This document shows positions 26,766-35,079 of a stretch of DNA of 64,000 nt, piece by piece. Made by a program: the position numbers and the translations under genes. The DNA is from Luteimonas vadosa (GTDB lineage Bacteria; Pseudomonadota; Gammaproteobacteria; Xanthomonadales; Xanthomonadaceae). The notes beneath the pieces are model-generated. The model was not told the origin of the DNA. It made no database searches and saw only the letters and a program-made list of their open reading frames with translations. Position 1 is the first letter of the stretch. Each line of letters begins with the position of its first letter. Where the stretch lies: the NCBI RefSeq assembly GCF_039543545.1, contig NZ_BAABJY010000002.1:1116001-1180000 (forward strand), read 5' to 3'.

Positions 26766-27608
26766 ATGAAATGGACAATGATCCTGCTCGTGGTCGTCGG
26801 CTTGGGAGGCTTTGTCGCCCCCGTGGCGGCCCAGGACGAGCCGGTTGTCGCCATGATCGGTACGGGCACTCTCGCGGACACGTTCGGCCCGGCGATCGGC
26901 CGCGCCGGGTATACCGTGGTCTACGGCAGCCGCGAGCCCGCTCGGCCATCGGTGCGTGCGCTCGTGGAGAAGACGGGGTCGGAAGCCTCGGCCGCCAGTC
27001 CGCGCGAGGCGGCCTCGAATGCGCAGATCGTGATCCTCGCCGTCCCGAGGAACGTGCTGGATGACGTCACCGACAGCTTGGGCGAGCTGGACGGCAAGAT
27101 CGTCGTTGACGTGAGTGGCGGAATGAAGCGGGTGGCGGCAGATGGGTATCTGGAGCTCATTCCCGGCGAGTCCAATAGCGAGCGGATCCAGTCCCGGCAC
27201 CCGAACGCGCGCGTGGTGAGGATCAACTTGCCCTTGATGGCGTTCTTCGTGGACCCCATGCTGGTCGGCACGCCGCCTACCATCCTGATCGCCGGCGACG
27301 ACCCTGCAGCGCGGGAGGCAGTGGCCAGGCTGATCTTCGACCTGGGATTGGATCCGTGGGACGCGGGTCCGCTTCGCTTTTCCCAGGTGTTCGATGCCAT
27401 GAACACGATGGCACTGGTGCCATCGCAGCAGGGCCGGATCGAGGGCTACGAGTGGAGGCTGATGCCGAGCGCTCCGCTGTCGTGCTTTACGGACGTGTCC
27501 AAGCTTTTCGGATTCGGTCATCCCAAAGAGCTGGACAGCGTTCGCCCGTTTCCCCGGCGTGATCAGCCTATCCCCTGCGATGAATGGCGACGGCGCCTCG
27601 GATGGTGA
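26766..27608 (+). CDS. Exported NADP/F420-dependent oxidoreductase-like Rossmann protein
   Basis: A 280-residue protein. Residues 1-22 (MKWTMILLVVVGLGGFVAPVAA) form a signal peptide. The mature part begins a Rossmann fold, VVAMIGTGTLADTFGPAIGRAGYTVVYGSREP, with GxGxxx near residue 32 and the Ser-Arg typical of NADP-binding F420:NADP oxidoreductase-like proteins. AQIVILAVPRNVLDDV and DGKIVVDVSGG follow, and a C-terminal helical part. NADP-linked enzymes of this family are cytosolic, so an exported copy is unusual; a periplasmic protein would need a different cofactor source or function. ATG 26766 follows GAGGTGAG. REP-like motifs bracket the gene. Confidence 0.7.
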   Translation: MKWTMILLVVVGLGGFVAPVAAQDEPVVAMIGTGTLADTFGPAIGRAGYTVVYGSREPARPSVRALVEKTGSEASAASPREAASNAQIVILAVPRNVLDDVTDSLGELDGKIVVDVSGGMKRVAADGYLELIPGESNSERIQSRHPNARVVRINLPLMAFFVDPMLVGTPPTILIAGDDPAAREAVARLIFDLGLDPWDAGPLRFSQVFDAMNTMALVPSQQGRIEGYEWRLMPSAPLSCFTDVSKLFGFGHPKELDSVRPFPRRDQPIPCDEWRRRLGW

Positions 27609-27619
27609 GTGAGGAAAAA

Positions 27620-27637
27620 GGTGTCAGGGACAATTTT
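27620..27637. repeat. REP/RAYT-like motif
   Basis: GGTGTCAGGGACAATTTT, identical to the head of both copies at 25054 and 25100, placed 12 bases after the stop of the preceding gene. Confidence 0.7.
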
Positions 27638-27727
27638 CAACTTTGCTCTGAGTCGGGAGCTTCCTCGAAACAGCTGGTTTCTCATTGTCCAGAACCACAC
27701 GTCCTCTGACTGCACTCCCGGTGCCGG

Positions 27728-28909
27728 ATGATGCTCAAGCGACAGCTCGCACGGTGTTTCCTCGCCCTACTCGCAGGGTGCGTCATCACGTGTCCCGCAT
27801 TGGCCCAGACCAAGACCGAGCGGATCCATGCGCTCATGGCGCACTACCACGCGCTCGGCCGCCTGCATGGCGCGGTGCTCGTCGCCCAGGACGGGAAGGT
27901 CGTCTATGAGGGCGGCTTCGGGCAGGCAGATGCGACCTGGGGCATCGCCAACGCCGCCGACGTCAGGTACCACGTCGCATCCGTCACCAAGGTCCTCACC
28001 GCGGTGCTCGTCCTGCAGCAGGTCGAACGCGGGACGCTCCGCCTCGATGCGCCCGTGGCGGGCTACCTGCCCGACTTCCCCGTGCCCATCGATGCGCGGA
28101 TCACCGTGGACCACCTGCTTTCGAACCGCTCGGGCCTGGTGGACTACGTCAACGACCTGGACGGCGATGAGTACATGGCGCGGTACGAACATCGCCGCGT
28201 GCCTGCCGAGACCCTCGTGGCTGAAATGCTGCAGCGACCGCTGGAGTTCGCGCCCGGCGAACGCTTCGACTACAGCAACACCGGCTACGTCCTGCTTGAG
28301 GTGCTGCTGGAGTCGGTGACGGGCCGGCCCTACTGCGACCTCCTCCGCGAGGAGGTGTTCGCGCCGGCCGGCATGGCGGCAAGCGGATGCGTGTCCTACG
28401 AGCCCGTGGTGGCGCGGATGGCCACGGCCTACAAGCGCGAGAACGGGCAGCTGGCGCATGCCCCGTTCTTCCACGCACTGCATGCGGACGGCGTGGCGTA
28501 CTCGACGGTGCGCGACCTCTTCCGCTTCGACGAGGCCCTCCGCGCAGGGCGCCTGCTGTCGCCGGCGATGCAGGCCGTGATGGCCACGCCCCGGATCGGG
28601 GACGACAGGATCGGCAACTTCTTCGGCCCCGGACTCGAGCACTTCTACGGCTACGGGCTGGAGATCCACCAGCGGCCCGGCGCCAGTCCCGCCGACCGCG
28701 TCACGGTCGTGGGCCATTCGGGTTACTACCTCGGCTGGAGCGCCCGGCTGTGGCGCGTGCCGGAGGACGGCATCGCGATCATCGTGCTGAACAACCAAAC
28801 CCTGCCGACCTTCTACATCGAGCTGTTCGACATCCTCTACGAGCGCCCTTACCGCTTGCCGACGGAGGACGAACTCGACGCGCGGGAAGGGAAAAAGAAG
28901 GAGGAGTAG
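27728..28909 (+). CDS. Serine hydrolase of the class C beta-lactamase / AmpH family
   Basis: A 393-residue exported hydrolase. MMLKRQLARCFLALLAGCVITCPALA is a signal peptide (starts at 27728 or 27731 are equivalent). The active-site triad of the family is complete: S85-x-x-K88 in HVASVTKVLTA, Y182-S-N184 in FDYSNTGY, and HSG in VVGHSGYY near residue 330. LLSNRSGLVDY and FAPGERF are typical supporting motifs. Such enzymes act as D-peptidases, esterases or beta-lactamases; substrate cannot be assigned. Its stop is two bases before the ATG of the DUF1428 gene, so the two are probably co-transcribed. Confidence 0.88.
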   Translation: MMLKRQLARCFLALLAGCVITCPALAQTKTERIHALMAHYHALGRLHGAVLVAQDGKVVYEGGFGQADATWGIANAADVRYHVASVTKVLTAVLVLQQVERGTLRLDAPVAGYLPDFPVPIDARITVDHLLSNRSGLVDYVNDLDGDEYMARYEHRRVPAETLVAEMLQRPLEFAPGERFDYSNTGYVLLEVLLESVTGRPYCDLLREEVFAPAGMAASGCVSYEPVVARMATAYKRENGQLAHAPFFHALHADGVAYSTVRDLFRFDEALRAGRLLSPAMQAVMATPRIGDDRIGNFFGPGLEHFYGYGLEIHQRPGASPADRVTVVGHSGYYLGWSARLWRVPEDGIAIIVLNNQTLPTFYIELFDILYERPYRLPTEDELDAREGKKKEE

Positions 28910-28911
28910 AC

Positions 28912-29280
28912 ATGACCCCCTACATCGATGGATTCGTCTTTCCCGTCCCGCGCGACCGCCTGGGCACGTACAGGCGCCTCGCGGAAGCCGTTGCAGGGAT
29001 CTGGAAGGAACACGGCGCGCTCGAGTACCAGGAGTACGTGGCGGACGACCTGCACCTGGACGGGACGCGCTCGTTCGCCGAGCTCGTCGCCGCTGGCGAG
29101 GATGAAGCCATCGTCTTCGGATGGGTGGCCTTCGATTCCCGCGAGGCGCGGGACCGCGCCAACGCCCGGGTCGCCGCCGACCCGAGGATGGCGGAACTGG
29201 TCGATTCAATGGAGACGGGTTTCGATGCGCGGCGGATGGCTTACGGCGGGTTCCGGCCGCTCGTGGGTTCGTCCACCTAA
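28912..29280 (+). CDS. DUF1428 family protein
   Basis: A 122-residue protein of the DUF1428 (alpha/beta-barrel) family: YIDGFVFPVPRDRLGTYRRLAEAVAGIWKEHGALEYQEYVADDL is the diagnostic N-terminal half (quoted in pieces, about residues 4-47), followed by VFGWVAFDSREARDRANARVAADPRM and a C-terminal GFDARRMAYGGF. No enzyme function is established for the family. GGAGG of the preceding gene's tail (KKEE codons) serves as ribosome-binding site seven bases ahead of the ATG. It is paired with the serine hydrolase upstream. Confidence 0.88.
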   Translation: MTPYIDGFVFPVPRDRLGTYRRLAEAVAGIWKEHGALEYQEYVADDLHLDGTRSFAELVAAGEDEAIVFGWVAFDSREARDRANARVAADPRMAELVDSMETGFDARRMAYGGFRPLVGSST

Positions 29281-29436
29281 GACAGCGGCGCCAGGTTCGC
29301 TTCCGCCACAATCCTGATCACGCGGGCCCGGATTCGTTTTTCCCAAGAACCTCGGACAAACTGCACCCTGGGCACCATCTCGGCGCCGGTGGTCGACTCG
29401 CCTGGGACCGCACCCACAAACAACCAGGAATTACAG

Positions 29437-29793
29437 ATGACCAATGCATCGGATCACGACGCCTACATCGCGGCCGCCCCGGAACCCCTGCGCCCCTTGC
29501 TGGAGAACCTGCACGCGCAGCTGTCACGCGCATTGCCCGACGCCGAGGTGGTCATTGCGTACAAGATGCCTGGCTTCAGGATCGGGAAGACGATCATCGC
29601 CGGCTACGCGGCTTTCGCGAAACAGTGTGGCCTCTATGTGTCACACGGTGCGATCAGCGCCCTGTCCGGCGACATCGCGGAAGCCGGGCTGAAGTCGACC
29701 AAGATGGGTGTCACGTTTTCGCCGGGCAAGCCGATCCCGGACCCCTTGATCAGGAAGCTGGCCCAGGCGTCCCGGGCTGACCACGGCCTGTAA
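29437..29793 (+). CDS. DUF1801 / YdhG-like protein
   Basis: A 118-residue soluble protein of the DUF1801 family. Visible are YIAAAPEPLRPLLENLHAQL, VVIAYKMPGFRIGKTIIAGYAAFAKQCGLYVS (the conserved iSYgMPaf-like core), and a C-terminal SPGKPIPDPLIRKL. Homologues include YdhG and iron-chaperone-like frataxin-fold proteins, so the fold can be given but not a reaction. AGGA lies seven bases before the ATG. It stands alone between two gaps with gene-border motifs (GGCGCCAGGTTCGCTT at 29286; GGGGTCTGGTTCACC at 29798). Confidence 0.85.
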   Translation: MTNASDHDAYIAAAPEPLRPLLENLHAQLSRALPDAEVVIAYKMPGFRIGKTIIAGYAAFAKQCGLYVSHGAISALSGDIAEAGLKSTKMGVTFSPGKPIPDPLIRKLAQASRADHGL

Positions 29794-29973
29794 GGGAAGG
29801 GGTCTGGTTCACCGCCTCGACGAAAGAAGTGACGCGAGGTCGGAGTCGTCCTCTAAATCCAGAGAGGCGCCGCGCGCGGAGGTACGCCGCAAGGCGCTTC
29901 CCGGAGCAGCAGGAAGCCCGGACAATGCATCCATGAGTTCCCTGCCCTGCCCCACTCCAAACAGGAGCCATCC

Positions 29974-30384
29974 ATGACCAGGACGATCTTCGTCAACCTG
30001 CCCGTGGCCGACCTGAAGGCGTCGATGGCCTTCTATGCCGCACTCGGTTTCACCAACAATCCCCGGTTCACCGACGACACCGCAGCGTGCATGGTCTGGA
30101 GCGAGACCATCAATGTCATGTTGCTGACCCACGACAAGTGGCGGACCTTCACCAACCGCCCGATTCCCCCGACCTCATCGAGCGAGGTCATGCTGGCGAT
30201 CTCGTGCGGTTCCCGCGACGAAGTCGACGCAATGAACCGGGCCGCGTCGGAACACGGCGGGACCGCCGACATCAATCCTGCCCAGGACCTCGGATTCATG
30301 TACAACCGAAACCTCGCCGACCCGGATGGCCACGTCTGGGAAGCGATGTGGATGGACATGGACGCGTTTCCGCCAAGCGAGTAG
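29974..30384 (+). CDS. VOC family (glyoxalase/bleomycin-resistance fold) protein
   Basis: A 136-residue vicinal-oxygen-chelate protein. MTRTIFVNLPVADLKASMAFYAALGF and the closing NLADPDGHVWEAMWMDM are typical of the VOC fold of extradiol/lactoylglutathione-lyase-like proteins. The usual metal His/Glu set is only partly visible (Glu in HVWEAMW), so the enzyme type is unknown. The gene follows 18 bases after an AGGAG. It belongs to the accessory row of single genes. Confidence 0.85.
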   Translation: MTRTIFVNLPVADLKASMAFYAALGFTNNPRFTDDTAACMVWSETINVMLLTHDKWRTFTNRPIPPTSSSEVMLAISCGSRDEVDAMNRAASEHGGTADINPAQDLGFMYNRNLADPDGHVWEAMWMDMDAFPPSE

Positions 30385-30551
30385 GCGGCGAGCCGCGCGT
30401 GCCGTGCAATGCATTGGTACGCCTGCCCCAGGGCCCGGCCCTGGCCAGCTGCAGGAAGCACCGGCCGCGCAAAATGAGATGATGCGTCCCGCGCCCGCCT
30501 GCCAAGGTGGATCGGCAAGCGCATCTTCTTCCGCAACGCCGCACGGATGCC

Positions 30552-31142
30552 ATGGCCCCCTTTCTCTTCGCCCTCCTTTCCATTGCCACGGATGCGCAGG
30601 TGCATCCCGCCGTCCAGCTGACCAGCGCCTACCGGCCCTATGACGTCGACGGCATCACCATCGAGCAGATCGTGGGCAGCATCGCCCGGCATGGCCCCCG
30701 CGAGGGTGCCGGTTCGGCGCGAGCGGCGGGGCTGACGAAGGCGGAGGTGACGTGGACCTTCCGGACGTGGCAGGACGCGGACCGTTGCGAAATCGCCGAC
30801 GTGCAGGTCTTGCTGGACATCACCGTGGAAGTGCCCCGGCACCGCAACCGGCGCCTGCTGCCGCACGCGGTGTCGCGGCAGTTCGACCGCTACCTGGAGG
30901 CGCTCGACAAGCACGAGAACGAGCACGTTCTCCTTGCGCTGGAGGCCGGGAACGCCATCGGCGCGCTGCTGTCATCGCCAGCGGAGGACGGTGCACGGTG
31001 CACCCAGGTGCAGCGGCGATTGAACAAGTCCGCCCGCGAAATCGTGCGGCGCTACCGGGTGCTCAATCGGCAATACGACCTGCGCACCCGCTACGGCGGG
31101 ACCGAAGGCGTGTTCCTGCGCCCGGCCGAGGGGCAGGGCTGA
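30552..31142 (+). CDS. DUF922 family predicted secreted zinc protease
   Basis: A 196-residue protein of the DUF922 family. ALDKHENEHVLLALEAG contains HENEH at residues 121-125, an HExxH-type zinc site; a later His or Glu ligand is not obvious. MAPFLFALLSIATDAQ at the chosen start (30552) is a short signal peptide, whereas the longer frame from 30507 adds an Arg-rich lead with no signal. The remainder is beta-rich (ITVEVPRHRN) followed by an Arg-rich tail (NKSAREIVRRYRVLNRQYD). Periplasmic metalloprotease is the family annotation; the substrate is unknown. Confidence 0.75.
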   Translation: MAPFLFALLSIATDAQVHPAVQLTSAYRPYDVDGITIEQIVGSIARHGPREGAGSARAAGLTKAEVTWTFRTWQDADRCEIADVQVLLDITVEVPRHRNRRLLPHAVSRQFDRYLEALDKHENEHVLLALEAGNAIGALLSSPAEDGARCTQVQRRLNKSAREIVRRYRVLNRQYDLRTRYGGTEGVFLRPAEGQG

Positions 31143-31381
31143 TCCCGACGGGCGCTTGCCGTCTGGAACGGGGGTATTCCCGGGCTCTTCCCCGCAAAGC
31201 CGGTGCACGCGGCCGACGGAACACCCGCCGACCGGCCTTGCGACCTCGACGTCGCGACACGCGCCACGACACCAGACGCCGACTCGATCGCGACCGCGAA
31301 GCAGCGCTTCGGCAGGCAAGCGGTTAGTGTTGGAATCACCGGCGTTTCTTCGCACCCACGCTTAACGAGGAGGTCATTGCC

Positions 31382-31900
31382 ATGTTCACGGCTAGTCCAA
31401 CACTGGATGTGGTGCTTCGAGGCTTGATCCTGACAGCGCTGGCCATGACCTGGGTGGTGGTGCTGGTACGGATCAACGGGCTGCGGTCGTTCTCCAAGAT
31501 GACCAACTTCGACTTCGTGATGACCGTCGCCGTGGGCTCGCTGCTGGCCGGGGCCAGCCAGTCCACGTCCTGGCTGCCCTTCCTGCAGACCCTTTCGGCC
31601 ATGGCCGCGCTGTTCCTCGTGCAGTACGCCAGCGCCCGGCTGCGCAAGGCCTCGGACCGCTTCGAGGCCTTGGTGCAGAACGAACCGGTGGTCCTGATGC
31701 GCGATGGCCAGGTCATCGACCAGGCCCTGGCCGCCACGCGCGTCACCCGGTCCGACCTGGTCGCCAAGCTGCGCGAGGCCAACGTGCTCGATTTCTCCCA
31801 GGTGCGTGCCGTGGTGCTGGAAACGACCGGCGATATCTCGGTGCTGCATGGCGGGCCGTTGTCCGATGCGCTGTTGCAGGGAACCAAGGCTGCCCGCTGA
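31382..31900 (+). CDS. DUF421 domain membrane protein (YetF-like)
   Basis: A 172-residue protein with TM helices at about 8-28, 42-60 and 64-82, followed by a cytosolic DUF421 domain (NEPVVLMRDGQVIDQALAATRVTRSDLVAKLREANVLDFSQVRAVVLETTGDISVL read in order over residues 99-154). GLRSFSKMTNFDFVMTVAVGSLL is the family core. An excellent ribosome-binding site GAGGAGG lies ten bases upstream of the ATG. Members contribute to spore and envelope biology in Bacillus; the role in Gram-negatives is unclear. Confidence 0.88.
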   Translation: MFTASPTLDVVLRGLILTALAMTWVVVLVRINGLRSFSKMTNFDFVMTVAVGSLLAGASQSTSWLPFLQTLSAMAALFLVQYASARLRKASDRFEALVQNEPVVLMRDGQVIDQALAATRVTRSDLVAKLREANVLDFSQVRAVVLETTGDISVLHGGPLSDALLQGTKAAR

Positions 31901-32053
31901 GGCAGGGCCGGCCTCGGGCGCAGACCACGCCGCGTGACGCCCGTCAGAACGCGCGCAGCCTTCTGACGGACCCTGCCCTCCGTTGCCGCCGGTGCCCTGA
32001 CCGGCCTTGGCCTCCCGCGCGCCCCCATCGACCGTGGGTTGTACCCTGTCCCC

Positions 32054-33013
32054 ATGTGCTTTTCCGCGCGCGCCTGGGCCGACTACCGCGATTACGTCCG
32101 CAAGTTCGGGGCGAAGGTCGACTTCGCCGAATTCGCGCGGCTGTACGGCGACCGGGCGAGGCGCGCGGGGATCAAGACCACCCGCGCCATGGACGCGGCC
32201 TTCGCCGACCCGGCCGACGACCTGCAGCGGCGGATCAAGGCGCTGATCGACGAACACGACCAGGCCCAGGCGGCCAAGCTGGAACGCGAACTGTTCAAGC
32301 AGACCCGGCGCCTGGCCGACGCCGAGCGCACGCTGTCGACGAAGACAACGAAGAAGGCGCAGGAAGACCAGCGCATCGCCACCAACAAGATCGCCTGGGC
32401 CAAGGGCAAGCTCGCCGACCTGCGCCGCACCCGCGTCGAGACCAGGGACGCGCGCATCTTCCCCGGCGTGTATGCACCGGTCATGGTGATGGAAGGCGGG
32501 CAGCGCGTGGTCCGGCCGATGCGCTACCAGTGCCGGCCCGCCGGCAAGCCGGCCAGCTACGACCGCCGCTACCCGGGCACCTACAACGCGCGCCGCGACA
32601 ACCTCGAAGGTTTCTGGAAAGGCCAGTTCGGCCACGACCACGGGATCATGGTGGTGACGGCGTTCTACGAGAACGTCAGCCGACACGCCGTCGAAGGACG
32701 GGAGCTGGCGCCGGGCGAGGCCGAGGAAAACGTGGTCCTGGAGTTCGCGCCGGAGCCCAAGCAGGACATGCTGGTCGCCTGCCTCTGGTCGCGCTGGAGC
32801 GGCAAGGGCGAACCGGACCTGCTGTCCTTCGCCGCGATCACCGACGAGCCGCCCGCCGAGGTCGCCGCCGCCGGCCACGACCGCTGCATCATCCCGATCA
32901 AGCAAGAGCACGTCGACGCGTGGCTGGACCCGGATCCGAAAAACCTGGACGCGCTCTACGCCCTGCTCGACGACCGCGCGCGGCCCTATTACGAGCACCG
33001 GATGGCGGCCTAG
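32054..33013 (+). CDS. SRAP domain protein (HMCES/YedK-like, divergent)
   Basis: Predicted DNA-repair protein that forms a covalent link with abasic sites in single-stranded DNA. ATG 32054 was chosen because the second residue must be the catalytic Cys exposed after removal of Met: the protein starts MCFSARAW (relatives have MCGR). The other active-site residues are recognisable: N178 in YNARRDN, E206 in FYENV and H275 in GHDRC. Residues 55-130 are an insert of long charged helices (AKLERELFKQTRRLADAERTL) not found in standard family members. At 319 residues it is longer than the usual 220-250. The next gene follows after 208 bases. Confidence 0.8.
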   Translation: MCFSARAWADYRDYVRKFGAKVDFAEFARLYGDRARRAGIKTTRAMDAAFADPADDLQRRIKALIDEHDQAQAAKLERELFKQTRRLADAERTLSTKTTKKAQEDQRIATNKIAWAKGKLADLRRTRVETRDARIFPGVYAPVMVMEGGQRVVRPMRYQCRPAGKPASYDRRYPGTYNARRDNLEGFWKGQFGHDHGIMVVTAFYENVSRHAVEGRELAPGEAEENVVLEFAPEPKQDMLVACLWSRWSGKGEPDLLSFAAITDEPPAEVAAAGHDRCIIPIKQEHVDAWLDPDPKNLDALYALLDDRARPYYEHRMAA

Positions 33014-33221
33014 GCCGGGATCAGTGAGCGGTGCCGGCCCTGGGAGAACGGGCCGGAAGCGCGGCACGGCGCGGCCGCATGACAGCGTGGCTGTCGATGC
33101 GGCCATCCGGCTGCCGGCCCCGTGGCGCCCCTCCTTCTGTCCCGCGACGCCTGGCGCAACGGCTCACCTGTCGAACACCCGGCCCGTGCCACCGTGGGGC
33201 ACCACCCCAGGGAGCACATCG

Positions 33222-33650
33222 ATGAAGCGCAGCAAGGAATTCAAGGACGTCGCGGAGGCCATGGGCAGGATCGACATCTGCATGATGCAGACCGTCGGCG
33301 AGCACGGGGTCAACACGCGTCCGATGTCGAACAACGGCGAGGTCGAATACGACGGCGACAACTGGTTCTTCTCGCGCAGCGACTCCACCAAGAACGAGGA
33401 GATCGCCCTGGACGACCGCGTCCAGCTCACTTTCGCCGACCGCGACGGGATGAACTTCATCTCGGTGTGGGGCCAGGGCGAGATCGTGGACGACACGGCG
33501 ATGAAGAAGAAGCTATGGCAGAAGGACCTCGAGCGCTGGTTCGAGAACGGCCCCGAGGATCCGGCGGTGTCCCTGATCAAGGTCAGCGCCCAGCGCATCC
33601 AGACCTGGGGAAGGATGGGCGACCACACGCTGGAGCTCGATTCGGATTGA
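33222..33650 (+). CDS. Pyridoxamine-phosphate-oxidase-fold (general stress FMN-binding) protein
   Basis: A 142-residue split-barrel protein. DVAEAMGRIDICMMQTVGEHGVNTRPMS, NWFFSRSDSTKNEEIALDDRVQLTFAD and FISVWGQGEIVDD match the general stress protein 26 branch of the PNPOx-like superfamily, which binds FMN or F420 or heme. FMN binding is the likeliest; no substrate is known. AGGGAG lies nine bases before the ATG. It converges on hutG. Confidence 0.85.
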   Translation: MKRSKEFKDVAEAMGRIDICMMQTVGEHGVNTRPMSNNGEVEYDGDNWFFSRSDSTKNEEIALDDRVQLTFADRDGMNFISVWGQGEIVDDTAMKKKLWQKDLERWFENGPEDPAVSLIKVSAQRIQTWGRMGDHTLELDSD

Positions 33651-33740
33651 CCTGAAAGAATCGCCGCCGGACGGCCGCGCGCCGTTCGGCACCGCAGCGC
33701 CGAGGCCTGAAACGCGGCTCGGCCTTGCCACCCATGCTCT

Positions 33741-34520
33741 CTATCTGAGCGCAGCCTCCAGCAGGCTCGCGATCGCGCGTTGCGCGCCGGCTGCCTTGGG
33801 CACGTCGTATTCGAACGTGTCCTCGTCCATGTAGATCCGCTGGCTGACCTCCAGCTGCACCGCGTCGATGCCGTTGGCCGGGTCGCCGTAGTGGCGGGTG
33901 ATGTGGCCGCCCTTGAAGCGGCCATTGGCAACGAAGTCGTAGTCGCCCTGCCCTTCGAGGACGTCGACAAGCCGCGCCTGCAGCGCGGGCGAGCAGCTCG
34001 CCCCGGCGGCGGTGCCGAGATTGAGGTCGGGCAGGCGGCCCTCGAACAGGAACGGCAGGTGGCCCTTGATGGTGTGGCCTTCCCACAGCACGACGCGGCC
34101 GTGCTCGGCGCGCAGGCGGTCGAGCTCTTCGCGCAACGCCGCGTGGTACGGGCGCCAGTAGGTGTCCACGCGGGCGCGCACCTCGGCCTCGTCCGGTTCC
34201 TCGCCTGCGCGGTACACGGGCTCGCCGGTGAACTGCACGGTCGGGCACAGGCCGGTGGTGTTCTGGCCGGGGTACAGCGACACGTCGTCCTCCGAGCGGT
34301 TGAGGTCGACGACGTAGCGCGAATGGGTGGGCACGAGCATTGACGCGCCCAACGCGCGCGCCGCGTCCGCGTACAGGCGGGCGACGTGCCAGTCGGTGTC
34401 GGGGACGCGGCGCGCGCTGTCGGTGAGGCGCGCGGCGATGGCGTCGGGGACGAAGGTGCCGTCGTGCGGCACGCTGACCAGCAATGGCGCGGTCCCGTGG
34501 TGCAGGGTGAACAAGTCCAT
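33741..34520 (-). CDS. hutG: N-formylglutamate deformylase (HutG-type)
   Basis: Hydrolyses N-formylglutamate, the last step of one histidine-degradation branch. The 259 residues show the family blocks LLVSVPHDGTFVP, DTDWHV, YVVDLNR, VVLWEGHTIKGHLPFLFEG and LPDLNLGTAAGASC, and GGHITRHYG near the C-terminus. No other hut genes are near, so it may serve another pathway or be one piece of a scattered set. The start at 34520 (MDLFTLHHGTAPLLVSVPH) is well placed; the longer frame upstream is Arg-rich repeat sequence. The 126-bp repeat array lies immediately beyond its 5' end. Confidence 0.92.
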   Translation of the reverse strand: MDLFTLHHGTAPLLVSVPHDGTFVPDAIAARLTDSARRVPDTDWHVARLYADAARALGASMLVPTHSRYVVDLNRSEDDVSLYPGQNTTGLCPTVQFTGEPVYRAGEEPDEAEVRARVDTYWRPYHAALREELDRLRAEHGRVVLWEGHTIKGHLPFLFEGRLPDLNLGTAAGASCSPALQARLVDVLEGQGDYDFVANGRFKGGHITRHYGDPANGIDAVQLEVSQRIYMDEDTFEYDVPKAAGAQRAIASLLEAALR

Positions 34521-34701
34521 GGGTCGCGATGCTACCGCCTTCGGCGCCGGCGGCGGTCGAGTGGCCTCCCCGGCCCGACGATGGCGAGCGCGACTGCGCT
34601 TCCGGCTGGCCAGACCCGGCGGCTGGATTCGCGGGCGCCCGGGATGGCAAGGCCTGCGGGTCATCCCTGGCCAGATACGCGCCGCGGGAGTTGAGTGCGT
34701 C
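34521..34701. other. Non-coding flank of the hutG-gor repeat array
   Basis: About 180 bases between the hutG start and the repeat array. No gene is supported. Open frames here are the extensions of the repeat frames described below. This stretch should contain the hutG promoter, but no consensus boxes stand out. Confidence 0.5.
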
Positions 34702-35079
34702 GGGAACCGCATGCGAGGCGTTGGCCATGGCAAGAAAGTCCCTGCGGGCGGCATGCGTGGCCAAAAAAGCGGCAATCGACGCCTTCGGGACCCCATGCGA
34801 GTCGCCGACACAGGCACGGGAATCCCCGGGAACCGCATGCGACGCGCACGCCACGGCATCAAAGTCCCGTCCGACGCCATGCGTGGACAAAAAAGCGGCA
34901 ATCGACGCCTTCGGGACCCCATGCGAGTCGCCGACGCAGGCACGGGAGTCCCCGGGAACCGCATGCGAGGCCTCGGCCACGGCACCGAAGTCACTTCGGA
35001 CGCCATGCGTGACCCGGAAAGCGGCAAGCGACGCCGCGCGGCGCGCATGCGAGTCTCCTGCGGCGGCGAGCGCCGGCTG
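34702..35079. repeat. 126-bp minisatellite, three copies with ~42-bp subunits
   Basis: Three tandem copies with a 126-base period begin at 34702, 34828 and 34954: GGGAACCGCATGCGA, then CCATGCGTGG-CAAAAAAGCGGC, then CCCCATGCGAGTCGCCGA. AAAAAAGCGGCAATCGACG recurs at 34763 and 34889, and the third copy is decayed. Each copy splits into three units of roughly 42 bases carrying NCATGCGN. Because the period is a multiple of three, long frames are open on both strands (for example 34529-35206 plus, and 33583-34980 minus), with 42-residue periodic products; I do not accept these as genes. Confidence 0.85.

Noticed and set aside
34702..35079. CRISPR array
   Set aside because: Repeats are contiguous units without unique spacers of constant length, and no cas gene is in the window.
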